From assembly GCA_016205125.1 (NCBI GenBank), contig JACQJE010000049.1, forward strand, positions 1-6,292: a DNA stretch of 6,292 nt. The letters are read 5' to 3'. The DNA comes from Deltaproteobacteria bacterium. Its GTDB lineage: Bacteria > Bdellovibrionota > O2-12-FULL-43-9 > JACQJE01. The notes below the pieces were generated by a model, which did not search any database, was not told the DNA's origin, and saw only the letters and a program-made list of their open reading frames with translations. Shown here one piece after another: positions 1-6,213 of the stretch (the stretch's first letter is position 1; each line of letters starts with the position of its first letter). Position numbers and translations under genes: made by a program.

Positions 1-41
1 AAGGTTTATCCTGTAAGTAGTCAAAGAGGAGGGATCAACCC
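1..41 (+). other. Upstream flank with ribosome binding site of the first gene
   Basis: All three forward frames are open from base 1 and close within this stretch or just after it: TAA at 14-16, TAG at 18-20, and TGA at 43-45 overlapping the next ATG. The tail of an upstream gene could therefore lie here, but the frame cannot be chosen. A strong Shine-Dalgarno sequence, GAGGAGGG at about 26-33, sits 8 bases before the ATG at 42. No promoter or MerR-type operator is visible in so little sequence. Confidence 0.5.
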
Positions 42-311
42 ATGAAAAGAAAAATCGAAATTTTCACTGCAGGCTGTCCGACCTGTGAACCCGTTGTGGA
101 AAAGGTCAAAGGGCTCGCCTGTGAAAATTGTGAAGTCATTGTCTACAACCTCAATGAGAGATGCGAAGCCGAGAGCTGCACGGCGCTCGTAAAAAAATAT
201 GGCATAAACCGGATGCCGGCTGTTGTCGTGGATGGAAAACTCTTAGAGTGTTGTAAGACATCAGCCGTGGACGAGGAGGTTTTGCGGGCTGCTGGAATCG
301 GCAAGCGCTAA
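42..311 (+). CDS. Small thioredoxin/glutaredoxin-fold protein, cysteine-rich
   Basis: This 89-residue protein has the features of a minimal thioredoxin-fold redox protein. A first beta strand (residues 4-9) leads into a CPTC active site at Cys12-Cys15 at the head of a helix. A later strand is preceded by the expected cis-proline, Met58-Pro59, in the stretch RMPAVVVDGK. There is no signal peptide, so it is predicted to be cytoplasmic. It has eight cysteines: besides the active site, a second CXXC (Cys27-Cys30), Cys41, Cys46 and an adjacent pair Cys70-Cys71 near the C-terminus. That is many for such a small thioredoxin, and would suit metal binding or thiol exchange with the transporter encoded 15 bases downstream. 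The family assignment rests on visible motifs; the role in mercury or copper handling is inferred from context. The start is supported by GAGGAGGG 8 bases upstream. Confidence 0.85.
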   Translation: MKRKIEIFTAGCPTCEPVVEKVKGLACENCEVIVYNLNERCEAESCTALVKKYGINRMPAVVVDGKLLECCKTSAVDEEVLRAAGIGKR

Positions 312-326
312 GGGAGAAAGTGCCAC

Positions 327-887
327 ATGCGTGCCACAAAAATAGGGCTTTTGTCGGCCTTGTCAGCATCTGTCTGCTGTCTCGGTCCACTTGCGCTCAC
401 TCTGCTCGGCTTCGGCGGGGTGGGGCTGGCGGCGGTAGTGGGGAGGTTTCATGCGCTCTTCATTGTGGGAGGGATCATCCTGCTCATTTTGGGGTGGATG
501 GCCTATGCCAGAGAGGGGAAGAAGTGTGATGGAGCGGCGTGTGCGACAGGGAGGCGCCGTATTCTCAGCAGATCGATTTTGATAGCAGCGACCACTCTCG
601 TTACGTTGTCAGCCGCTTTGAGTCTCTATACCGCTTTAAAACCAGTTCCTGCCGATTTTTTCACGGGTCTGGAGGAGTTTCAGCAGATTTCGCTCCCTGT
701 CGAAGGAATGACCTGCTTCAGCTGTGAAATTTCGGTTAAGAAAACACTCATGTCTCTTGGCGGCGTTAAGAAGGTTGAAGCAAGTGCCAAGGATCATCGT
801 GTCCAAATCATTTACGATGATTCGAAGGTTTCTTTGGAGAAGATCATCGCTGAAATTGAGAAATTAGGCTATTCTGTAAAGCATTGA
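327..887 (+). CDS. merTP: Mercuric transport protein, MerT-MerP fusion
   Basis: The protein has 186 residues. The N-terminal MerT-like part has a first membrane segment (about 6-38) with the vicinal pair Cys17-Cys18, a second (about 43-61), a loop with Cys67 and Cys72 followed by three arginines (76-78), and a third segment (about 79-104). The C-terminal part (about 119-186) is a heavy-metal-associated (HMA) domain with the metal site GMTCFSC at 127-133, like MerP. By the positive-inside rule the Cys67/Cys72 loop is cytoplasmic, placing the HMA domain outside the inner membrane where free MerP normally acts. In classical Mer systems MerP passes Hg(II) to the first-helix cysteine pair of MerT and then to the cytoplasmic loop for MerA; here the first two steps are in one chain. 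No merA is visible. Substrate could be Hg(II) or another soft metal. AGGGAGA lies 9 bases before the ATG. Confidence 0.88.
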   Translation: MRATKIGLLSALSASVCCLGPLALTLLGFGGVGLAAVVGRFHALFIVGGIILLILGWMAYAREGKKCDGAACATGRRRILSRSILIAATTLVTLSAALSLYTALKPVPADFFTGLEEFQQISLPVEGMTCFSCEISVKKTLMSLGGVKKVEASAKDHRVQIIYDDSKVSLEKIIAEIEKLGYSVKH

Positions 888-900
888 GTGCTTGAAGAAA

Positions 901-916
901 AGGAGGGGATCCAACT
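901..916 (+). promoter_or_regulatory. Extended Shine-Dalgarno sequence
   Basis: The stretch at 901-913 (AGGAGGGGATCCA) matches 12 of 13 bases of AGGAGGTGATCCA, the complement of the typical bacterial 16S rRNA 3' end; only the T is replaced by G. Spacing from AGGAGG to the ATG at 917 is 10 bases. This fixes the start of the CopZ-type gene and predicts efficient initiation. Confidence 0.65.
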
Positions 917-1405
917 ATGAGCGAACGGCAGGAAGAGTGTTGTGCCATTCACCCCCCGATCCGATGTGGTCCGGAAAAATGCTCGCAATGCGGCATGATG
1001 GGAAAACCGGTTAAAAAGATCACATTGGGCGCGCTCTTGAAGGCCGAAAAAAGAAATACTATTCCAACAGGTCAGGAGGAATTTTGTTTCTGCCGCAATC
1101 CCGATTGCGCTGTTGTCTATTTTGCGCTGGGTCAAATTCTGTACTTCAAAGAGGATCTCTCTCAACCCATCTACCAAAAAGAGAGGCAGAGTTCCTCCAC
1201 ACCTGTCTGTTACTGCTTTGGATGGACCGTTGGAAAGATACGGCAAAAGATGGAGCGGGGCGATGGAAAGAGAATCGTCGAACAAATTACGGGGGAGGTG
1301 AAACGGGGCAACTGCTACTGTGAAATCACCAATCCGCAAGGGTCCTGTTGTCTCGGGAATGTCTCTCAAGTGATTGCAGAACTAAGCCCCAAAAAATCTG
1401 ATTAG
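917..1405 (+). CDS. CopZ N-terminal-domain-type zinc/[2Fe-2S] metallochaperone-like protein
   Basis: The 162 residues follow the cysteine pattern of the N-terminal domain of archaeal-type CopZ (best known from Archaeoglobus fulgidus). There is an early CXXC (Cys22-Cys25, with Cys17 nearby), FCFC with a following cysteine (57, 59, 64) before VVYF, VCYCFGWT at 97-104, CYC at 133-135, and NPQGSCCLG (Cys144-Cys145) near the C-terminus. In the family this domain carries a mononuclear zinc and a [2Fe-2S] cluster and is proposed to reduce or deliver copper to a copper ATPase. CopZ of A. fulgidus also carries a C-terminal HMA domain; this protein lacks one, while the gene 29 bases upstream encodes one joined to MerT. 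It has no signal or membrane segment and is probably cytoplasmic. A role as redox or chaperone partner for the metal imported by the MerTP-like protein is inference. Confidence 0.8.
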   Translation: MSERQEECCAIHPPIRCGPEKCSQCGMMGKPVKKITLGALLKAEKRNTIPTGQEEFCFCRNPDCAVVYFALGQILYFKEDLSQPIYQKERQSSSTPVCYCFGWTVGKIRQKMERGDGKRIVEQITGEVKRGNCYCEITNPQGSCCLGNVSQVIAELSPKKSD

Positions 1406-1474
1406 CCTCTAGAGTGCGATCGTGATACTTTTTGATAAGGTGAGCTGTTCGACTCATAGGGGGGATTTTCAGGC
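1406..1474 (+). other. Intergenic gap before corA
   Basis: This 69-base gap is one of the two longest between genes here, so a change of transcription unit is possible. It shows TTGATA at 1432-1437, but no good -10 box follows at 16-18 bases. There is no hairpin with a T-tract, so a terminator for the metal module is not supported. An A/G-rich Shine-Dalgarno (AGGGGGG at 1458-1464) precedes the corA ATG by 10 bases. Confidence 0.4.
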
Positions 1475-2440
1475 ATGATTGTGCTTTGCCATTTTGAAGA
1501 GGGGACGATAAGGGAAGTTTCACGAGATGAAATCGCTCCACTTCTTCAGAACGAAAAAAATACCGTATGGGTCGATGCTGAAGTTTCAGATCCGCAGCTG
1601 AAAGATCTTCTTACCGGTGTTTTCCATTTTCATCCGCTCTCAATAGAAGATGCCCTGAGTGAATTTCATCATCCAAAGACGGAGGTGTTTGAAAATTATC
1701 TATTCTTCACTCTCCCTTTAATTGCGCCGTCAGTTAACGGACAGCGCTGTTTCCGCATCATTCATCTCGCTTTTTTTTGGGGGCGCAATTTTGTAGTTTC
1801 AGTGAAAAGTAGTGCGATCGATTTTTTTCCCAAGCTTCAGGAAACGGTTGGGAGTGCGTCAGAAACGATGGCGATGGGGCCAGATTTTTTGATGGAACGC
1901 ATTCTTCATGGAGTTTTTGAAGAGACCGCGCCTTGCATAGAAGATATTCATCAGCAAATTGATCGTTTAGAAGAGAGAGTCTTTAAGGGGGGAAGTGATG
2001 AAGATTTTTCCACCCTGTTTCAACTGAGAAAAGACGTATTGGACTTACGGCATGTCCTGAATGCCGAGGAAGGGGTGATTAGACACCTCTCTAGCGGCGA
2101 GCTGTCGCAGATATGTCCAGAGTGTCTTCCTTATTTGCACGATGTTCATGATCATATTTATCGTCTCAGCAGCGAAGCAGAAAGTTGCCAGTTATGGATC
2201 ACCGCGCTATTTAGCGCGCATCAAACTCAGTTGTCTGAAAAAACAAATGCAATTATGAAACACCTCACCCTCGTTGCCACAACCGTTTTACCACTCACCG
2301 TGGTGACCAGTTTTTTTGGTATGAATTTTCTCACTCTCCCGGGATTGCGCCATCCCGCTGGATGGTTATTTGTCTCTGGGGGGATGTTGTTAGCCGTGAT
2401 CGTCCTGTTTTTGTTTTTTAAGAAGCGGCGCTGGTTCTAA
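1475..2440 (+). CDS. corA: CorA-family divalent cation channel/transporter
   Basis: The 321-residue length is close to E. coli CorA (316). A large soluble N-terminal region (about 1-262) with long helices in its second half, including a charged helix around 165-200, matches the cytoplasmic funnel of CorA. Two C-terminal membrane helices (about 265-281 and 294-315) flank the family signature Gly282-Met283-Asn284. The C-terminus ends KKRRWF, like the basic tail of other CorA proteins. The family forms homopentameric inner-membrane pores for Mg2+, sometimes Co2+, Ni2+ or, in the ZntB branch, Zn2+. The loop after GMN reads FLTLPGLRHPAGW, with Gly290 where typical CorA has the glutamate of MPEL, so selectivity may differ. 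The gene lies 69 bases after the CopZ-type gene and 40 bases before the cytochrome. Family certain, substrate not. Confidence 0.88.
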   Translation: MIVLCHFEEGTIREVSRDEIAPLLQNEKNTVWVDAEVSDPQLKDLLTGVFHFHPLSIEDALSEFHHPKTEVFENYLFFTLPLIAPSVNGQRCFRIIHLAFFWGRNFVVSVKSSAIDFFPKLQETVGSASETMAMGPDFLMERILHGVFEETAPCIEDIHQQIDRLEERVFKGGSDEDFSTLFQLRKDVLDLRHVLNAEEGVIRHLSSGELSQICPECLPYLHDVHDHIYRLSSEAESCQLWITALFSAHQTQLSEKTNAIMKHLTLVATTVLPLTVVTSFFGMNFLTLPGLRHPAGWLFVSGGMLLAVIVLFLFFKKRRWF

Positions 2441-2467
2441 TCAGAGTTGCGTACAAGCTTAAACTTC

Positions 2468-2480
2468 GAGGAGATCAGCT
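2468..2480 (+). promoter_or_regulatory. Ribosome binding site of the multihaem cytochrome
   Basis: GAGGAG at 2468-2473 is 7 bases before the ATG at 2481. This supports that start over the in-frame ATG at 2514, which has no comparable site in front of it. Confidence 0.6.
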
Positions 2481-5400
2481 ATGTTTTTTCCGCCGTTCCT
2501 TTCATCGAAAGTGATGGGGATCGACAACCTATTTCGGCGGACATTTTGGCTCATGGGATTTACTTTTTGGGTTTCTCTTTTTCTTTTCGGCTGCACCCAA
2601 TCCTCAGAAAAGTTAAAACCAGAAGATGTCTTTGGCCCGCCGCAGATCACCTCTCTTTGGGAGGAGGCCGTAGAAGAGAAAGTGCAGCTCAGTGCTGAGC
2701 TTCTTGGCAAGGGAAAGGAACTTTACAAGAATTACTGTGCGCGTTGTCACGGTCTTCACGGAAAAGGTGATGGAGAAAATGCCAAATACATGGTCACTCG
2801 ACCGAGGGATTTTACCACCGGCATTTATAAGTTTCGCACGACCTCTTCGTCCTCCGTTCCATCTGATGAAGATCTCTTCCGTACCATTACGACCGGATTT
2901 TCAGAATATGGGATGCCTTCATTTCGGCACCTTAAGGGCGCGGAGCGCTGGGCGCTAGTCTATTTTATCAAGACATTTTCCGGGAGCTTTCAATCGAAGG
3001 GGGGAGACTCGAGAGTCGCAATAACGGGAGAACCCCCTTTGAACGACGACAGCATTGCGAAGGGGAAAGAGCAATATAAGAAATTGGGCTGTTTTCAATG
3101 TCATGGGGCAGAGGGGAGGGGGGATGGGCCTTCTGCTGCTCTCCTGAAAGATTCCTGGGGGTATTCCACAAAACCGCTCGATTTTACACGGGGGAGGGTC
3201 TTTTTCAAAGGGGGTTACCGGGCTCATGACGTGATGCGTATTCTGGTCACTGGAATCCCTGGGACACCGATGCCCTCTTACGCGGAAGCGGGTATTTCGC
3301 AGAAAGATCTCTGGCATCTGGCCCATTTTGTGGAGGATATAGCGGGACGTGGAGAAGAGGAAGATCGGGCAAAATGGAGGGCTTTTTTTGAAAAACAGAG
3401 CAGCGCATTTTCTTTAGAGAACGCAGTGATTGATGAGAAGGAAGAGAGCTGGGACGCTGAAATTTCGAAGAAATTTCGGTCTGTCACAGAGGAGCAGGCG
3501 CGTTCTCAAGGCTGCCTTTCGTGCCATGCCGGGATCGAAGTCATCAACGACAAAATGCAGCCTTATCTTTTGGCTTTTGGGGGAGGAGCAGAGGGTCGCG
3601 CCTGTGTGGTCTGCCATGAAGGGAACCCCGATGCGACAACCAAAAAGGGGGCTCATCATGGCATGTTCCCCAATCCCGGAAGTATGTGGGTAGTGAGTTT
3701 TGGAAAGGGATGTGCAAAATGCCACAGCTCTCCTGACGCTCTTACGACGGTGCATGGCATACCGCTTCCGCGGGCGGTTGGCGGGAGTCTCATGTCGGTC
3801 CGCTCCAGCATGTCCGACCCGAGCCACTTATCAGGAGAAAATCACATTTACAGAATGCAGCGCGGGCTGATGTCGCTTGAATTTGGAAAGGCATCTCATA
3901 CGCTCTCCTCTAATGGGGTCATCCCGAAAGGGCTCTATCTCTATTCGGATTTTGATATGGATGATCCGGATGGCCCTGTTCCAACGGTTGGAACGGATGA
4001 GTACAAGGAGTGGATCAGGAAGGCGATCGAAAAAAAGTTTGTGAAAATAGTTGAGCGCTCGGAAGCCATTCCTACCTTCGATGAAGGTGCAAAGCTCTGG
4101 GGAGATGAATTCAAGGCTGTTTTTGCGGATTACTATCGAAAAGAGTGCGCAAGATGCCACGTCTGGGAAGAGGGGCGGCGGGAACGGGGAGACTTGCGGG
4201 CGGGGGGATGTTCCTCCTGCCACAGCTTGTATACCAACGACGGGATTTACGAAGGGAATGATCCAACCATTCCCAAAAACAAGCCGATTCATCCCATCCG
4301 ACACGAGTTATCAGTGAAGATTCCGGCAGCCCAGTGCAATCACTGCCACACGCGGGGGAAGAGAATTGGCACGTCGTTTGTCGGCGCATTTGAATTTGAT
4401 TACAAAACGGACAACAAAGGGACGCCGTTTAATGAGAAGGGTGAGCCCCAGGATCTCCTTTACACAAAGGACTACATCAAGGTGCAGGAAGATATTCACT
4501 TTCAGAAGGGGATTCAGTGTATGGACTGCCATACCTCCATTGATGTCCACGGAGATGGCAATATCTATCCCTCGACACTTTATCAGGTCGAAATCCAATG
4601 TGCGGATTGCCATGGAACACCGAAGCAATACCCGTGGGAACTCCCGTTGGGGTGGGGGACCCCTGTGGAACTTGGGAAAGCAAGGGGAACCTATCACAAC
4701 AGGGAGACCGGAAAAGTGCACCTTCTTACCTCCCGGGGGAATCCGAGAGTCAACCTCGAAAAGAGAGGGGATAAAGTGGTGCTGACGGGATTTCACGATG
4801 GAAAGGAGCATGACGTCCCTCTGCTGAAAGAAAAGGCCCTTCGCAATACATGGAAAACAGAAGCGGGCAAGGTAGCCATGCACGATATTCCAGAGCACCT
4901 CAACAAAGTGGAATGCTATAGCTGTCATTCGAGCTGGGCCCCGCAGTGCTACGGCTGTCACAATGTCTATGACCGCAGGGAAAAAGGGGTCGACTGGCAG
5001 TTGACCGCACTGGCCCACAATCCGCTGACAGGAAAGCAGAAGGTTGTGAAAACTCCAGGAAAGATTGTAAGAGAGAACAGGAGCTTCATGCGGTGGGAGG
5101 AGCCTCTTCTGGCTGTCAATGTCAAAGGGCGCGTTTCGCCCGCTATTCCAGGATGTCAGGTCTTTATGACCTATATAGATGAAAAAGGGAATATCCGGAC
5201 CGTCAACAAAATAGGCACAACGAGTGACGGTTTAAGTGGATTAACTTTAGCGCCGGTCCAGCCGCACACGAATACGATACCGGCTCGCACGTGTGAAAGT
5301 TGCCATACCAATCCAAAGAGCATCGGCTATGGGACGGCGAATTCCCGCAGCCAGGAAAAGCTTCAGGGTGACGCCCCCTTGTTTGTCAACATGGCGGAGG

Positions 5401-5729
5401 GCTTTTATGGAGATCTTCCCGATGCGAAAACAGGGAAATGGCAGGTGCCGAAAATCCCGGAATTTCCATATACATTAGATCAGTTGGTGACACGAAGCGG
5501 AAAGCAGGTTCAAAACATGCCGCATATCGAAGACCACCCCTTGACGAAGATGCAGAGAGATAAGGTGGAGCGTGAGGGGCTCTGCATTGCGTGCCACAAA
5601 CATTACAACACCCCCTTATGGGAGAAGGTGCGCTCAAAGACCAATAGGGCTTTAACGCCTCAAGAGCACGACAAAGCAGTGGAAAGCGCTCTAAAGGCCC
5701 TCGCTGAAGGAGCATCTGAGGTAAAGTAA
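2481..5729 (+). CDS. 14-haem c-type cytochrome: two class I cytochrome c domains fused to a 12-haem region, putative lipoprotein
   Basis: The 1082 residues contain 14 CXXCH motifs, with first cysteines at 86, 204, 345, 375, 411, 556, 577, 619, 680, 707, 812, 823, 938 and 1035. An N-terminal hydrophobic stretch ends in LFGC (Cys38), a plausible lipobox, so it is probably Sec-exported and lipid-anchored. Residues about 68-175 and 195-300 are tandem class I cytochrome c domains. Each has a GxGDG motif after the haem site, a DFT motif, and a likely Met ligand about 60 residues after the first cysteine (Met145 in YGMPSF, Met264 in TPMPSY). The remaining haems look bis-His, with histidines shortly before many sites (for example His673, His806, His929). 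Long haem-free inserts lie at about 416-555, 712-811 and 828-937. Likely an electron conduit or multihaem oxidoreductase in the periplasm or outer membrane. I do not recognise a characterised homologue, and no substrate can be assigned. Confidence 0.92.
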   Translation: MFFPPFLSSKVMGIDNLFRRTFWLMGFTFWVSLFLFGCTQSSEKLKPEDVFGPPQITSLWEEAVEEKVQLSAELLGKGKELYKNYCARCHGLHGKGDGENAKYMVTRPRDFTTGIYKFRTTSSSSVPSDEDLFRTITTGFSEYGMPSFRHLKGAERWALVYFIKTFSGSFQSKGGDSRVAITGEPPLNDDSIAKGKEQYKKLGCFQCHGAEGRGDGPSAALLKDSWGYSTKPLDFTRGRVFFKGGYRAHDVMRILVTGIPGTPMPSYAEAGISQKDLWHLAHFVEDIAGRGEEEDRAKWRAFFEKQSSAFSLENAVIDEKEESWDAEISKKFRSVTEEQARSQGCLSCHAGIEVINDKMQPYLLAFGGGAEGRACVVCHEGNPDATTKKGAHHGMFPNPGSMWVVSFGKGCAKCHSSPDALTTVHGIPLPRAVGGSLMSVRSSMSDPSHLSGENHIYRMQRGLMSLEFGKASHTLSSNGVIPKGLYLYSDFDMDDPDGPVPTVGTDEYKEWIRKAIEKKFVKIVERSEAIPTFDEGAKLWGDEFKAVFADYYRKECARCHVWEEGRRERGDLRAGGCSSCHSLYTNDGIYEGNDPTIPKNKPIHPIRHELSVKIPAAQCNHCHTRGKRIGTSFVGAFEFDYKTDNKGTPFNEKGEPQDLLYTKDYIKVQEDIHFQKGIQCMDCHTSIDVHGDGNIYPSTLYQVEIQCADCHGTPKQYPWELPLGWGTPVELGKARGTYHNRETGKVHLLTSRGNPRVNLEKRGDKVVLTGFHDGKEHDVPLLKEKALRNTWKTEAGKVAMHDIPEHLNKVECYSCHSSWAPQCYGCHNVYDRREKGVDWQLTALAHNPLTGKQKVVKTPGKIVRENRSFMRWEEPLLAVNVKGRVSPAIPGCQVFMTYIDEKGNIRTVNKIGTTSDGLSGLTLAPVQPHTNTIPARTCESCHTNPKSIGYGTANSRSQEKLQGDAPLFVNMAEGFYGDLPDAKTGKWQVPKIPEFPYTLDQLVTRSGKQVQNMPHIEDHPLTKMQRDKVEREGLCIACHKHYNTPLWEKVRSKTNRALTPQEHDKAVESALKALAEGASEVK

Positions 5730-5747
5730 TATTCCTGGCTCAGATGC
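5712..5747 (+). repeat. Inverted repeat enclosing the cytochrome stop codon
   Basis: GCATCTGAG at 5712-5720 and CTCAGATGC at 5739-5747 are perfect 9-base inverted repeats around an 18-base loop that holds the TAA at 5727-5729. No T-tract follows, so it is not a standard intrinsic terminator. It could be an mRNA-stabilising or processing hairpin between the cytochrome and the next gene, or chance. Confidence 0.45.
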
Positions 5748-5792
5748 CACTAAGAATGGGGATGTGTGGTGTAAGGGCAAAAAGGGGATCCG

Positions 5793-6185
5793 ATGCTTAC
5801 CTGTCAGGATGTTAACAAGTTAATGGCGCAGTATATGGAGAAAAAGATCTCTCTCCATCAGCGAATTCTGTTTAAGCTTCATTTGTGGATGTGTGAACAC
5901 TGCTCCCAACATTTGGAGCAGTTTGAAAAAAATGCTGATGTAATGAAGAAAAGACCCCCAACTGAAGCGCCAAAGGATTTAAGCGAGCGTTTAGGTGAAG
6001 TTTTCGAGGAGTATCAGATTTGTCCTATCTGCCAGAAGGAAGTCAGATTTGTAGAACTGCACGCAAAGGCTGAAAGACAGATTCTAGAAATCATACGGAG
6101 AGATCACCCGGAATGGATAGAAAAAAATGGACTTTGCCCCCCCTGCCTCGAATATTACAGACAAGAGCTGGAGAGGCAGCAATAG
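5793..6185 (+). CDS. zf-HC2 (anti-sigma-type) zinc-binding protein with an extra CXXC-pair domain
   Basis: The first 45 of 130 residues match the zf-HC2 zinc-binding anti-sigma pattern: Cys4 in an LTCQDV start, a short helix, then His30-x3-Cys34-x2-Cys37 in HLWMCEHC. Small proteins with this fold bind zinc and usually hold an ECF sigma factor. After a polar, lysine-rich linker (about 45-72) comes a second putative metal site, CPIC (77-80) and CPPC (115-118), separated by a charged helical stretch; this resembles a zinc ribbon or split treble clef. There is no membrane segment, unlike many anti-sigma factors, and no sigma factor gene in the window. It lies 63 bases after the cytochrome with AAGGGG 5 bases before the ATG, so it may be co-transcribed. 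Zinc binding is well supported by motif; the anti-sigma role is only family analogy. Confidence 0.75.
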   Translation: MLTCQDVNKLMAQYMEKKISLHQRILFKLHLWMCEHCSQHLEQFEKNADVMKKRPPTEAPKDLSERLGEVFEEYQICPICQKEVRFVELHAKAERQILEIIRRDHPEWIEKNGLCPPCLEYYRQELERQQ

Positions 6186-6213
6186 GAAGAAAGGGATCTT
6201 TTTACGTAACTTC

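Noticed and set aside
1..41. End of an upstream coding sequence
   Set aside because: Three frames are compatible and fewer than 15 codons are visible, so no gene call can be supported.
869..1369. 166-codon open frame on the minus strand over the CopZ-type gene
   Set aside because: The plus-strand gene has a conserved cysteine pattern and an excellent ribosome binding site; the antisense frame shows no family feature.
1432..1459. Promoter before corA (TTGATA as -35)
   Set aside because: No acceptable -10 hexamer at 16-18 bases; the only candidate (TCATAG) overlaps the Shine-Dalgarno sequence.
1770..1784. T8-G5 run in corA as a frameshift or slippage site
   Set aside because: The frame continues intact to a normal CorA C-terminus, so there is no sign of a frameshift; homopolymer runs of this size occur by chance.
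2532..2553. Possible twin-arginine (Tat) motif FRRTFW in the cytochrome signal
   Set aside because: c-type cytochromes are exported unfolded by Sec for haem attachment; the arginines are better read as the positive n-region of a Sec/lipoprotein signal.
4311..5018. 235-codon open frame on the minus strand inside the cytochrome gene
   Set aside because: It is antisense to a region coding six clear haem motifs, has no recognisable domain, and fits the high rate of spurious antisense frames in such genes.
6186..6213. Intrinsic terminator directly after the zf-HC2 gene (TTTTT at about 6199-6203)
   Set aside because: No stable hairpin precedes the short T-run; the nearest strong structure is the downstream palindrome.
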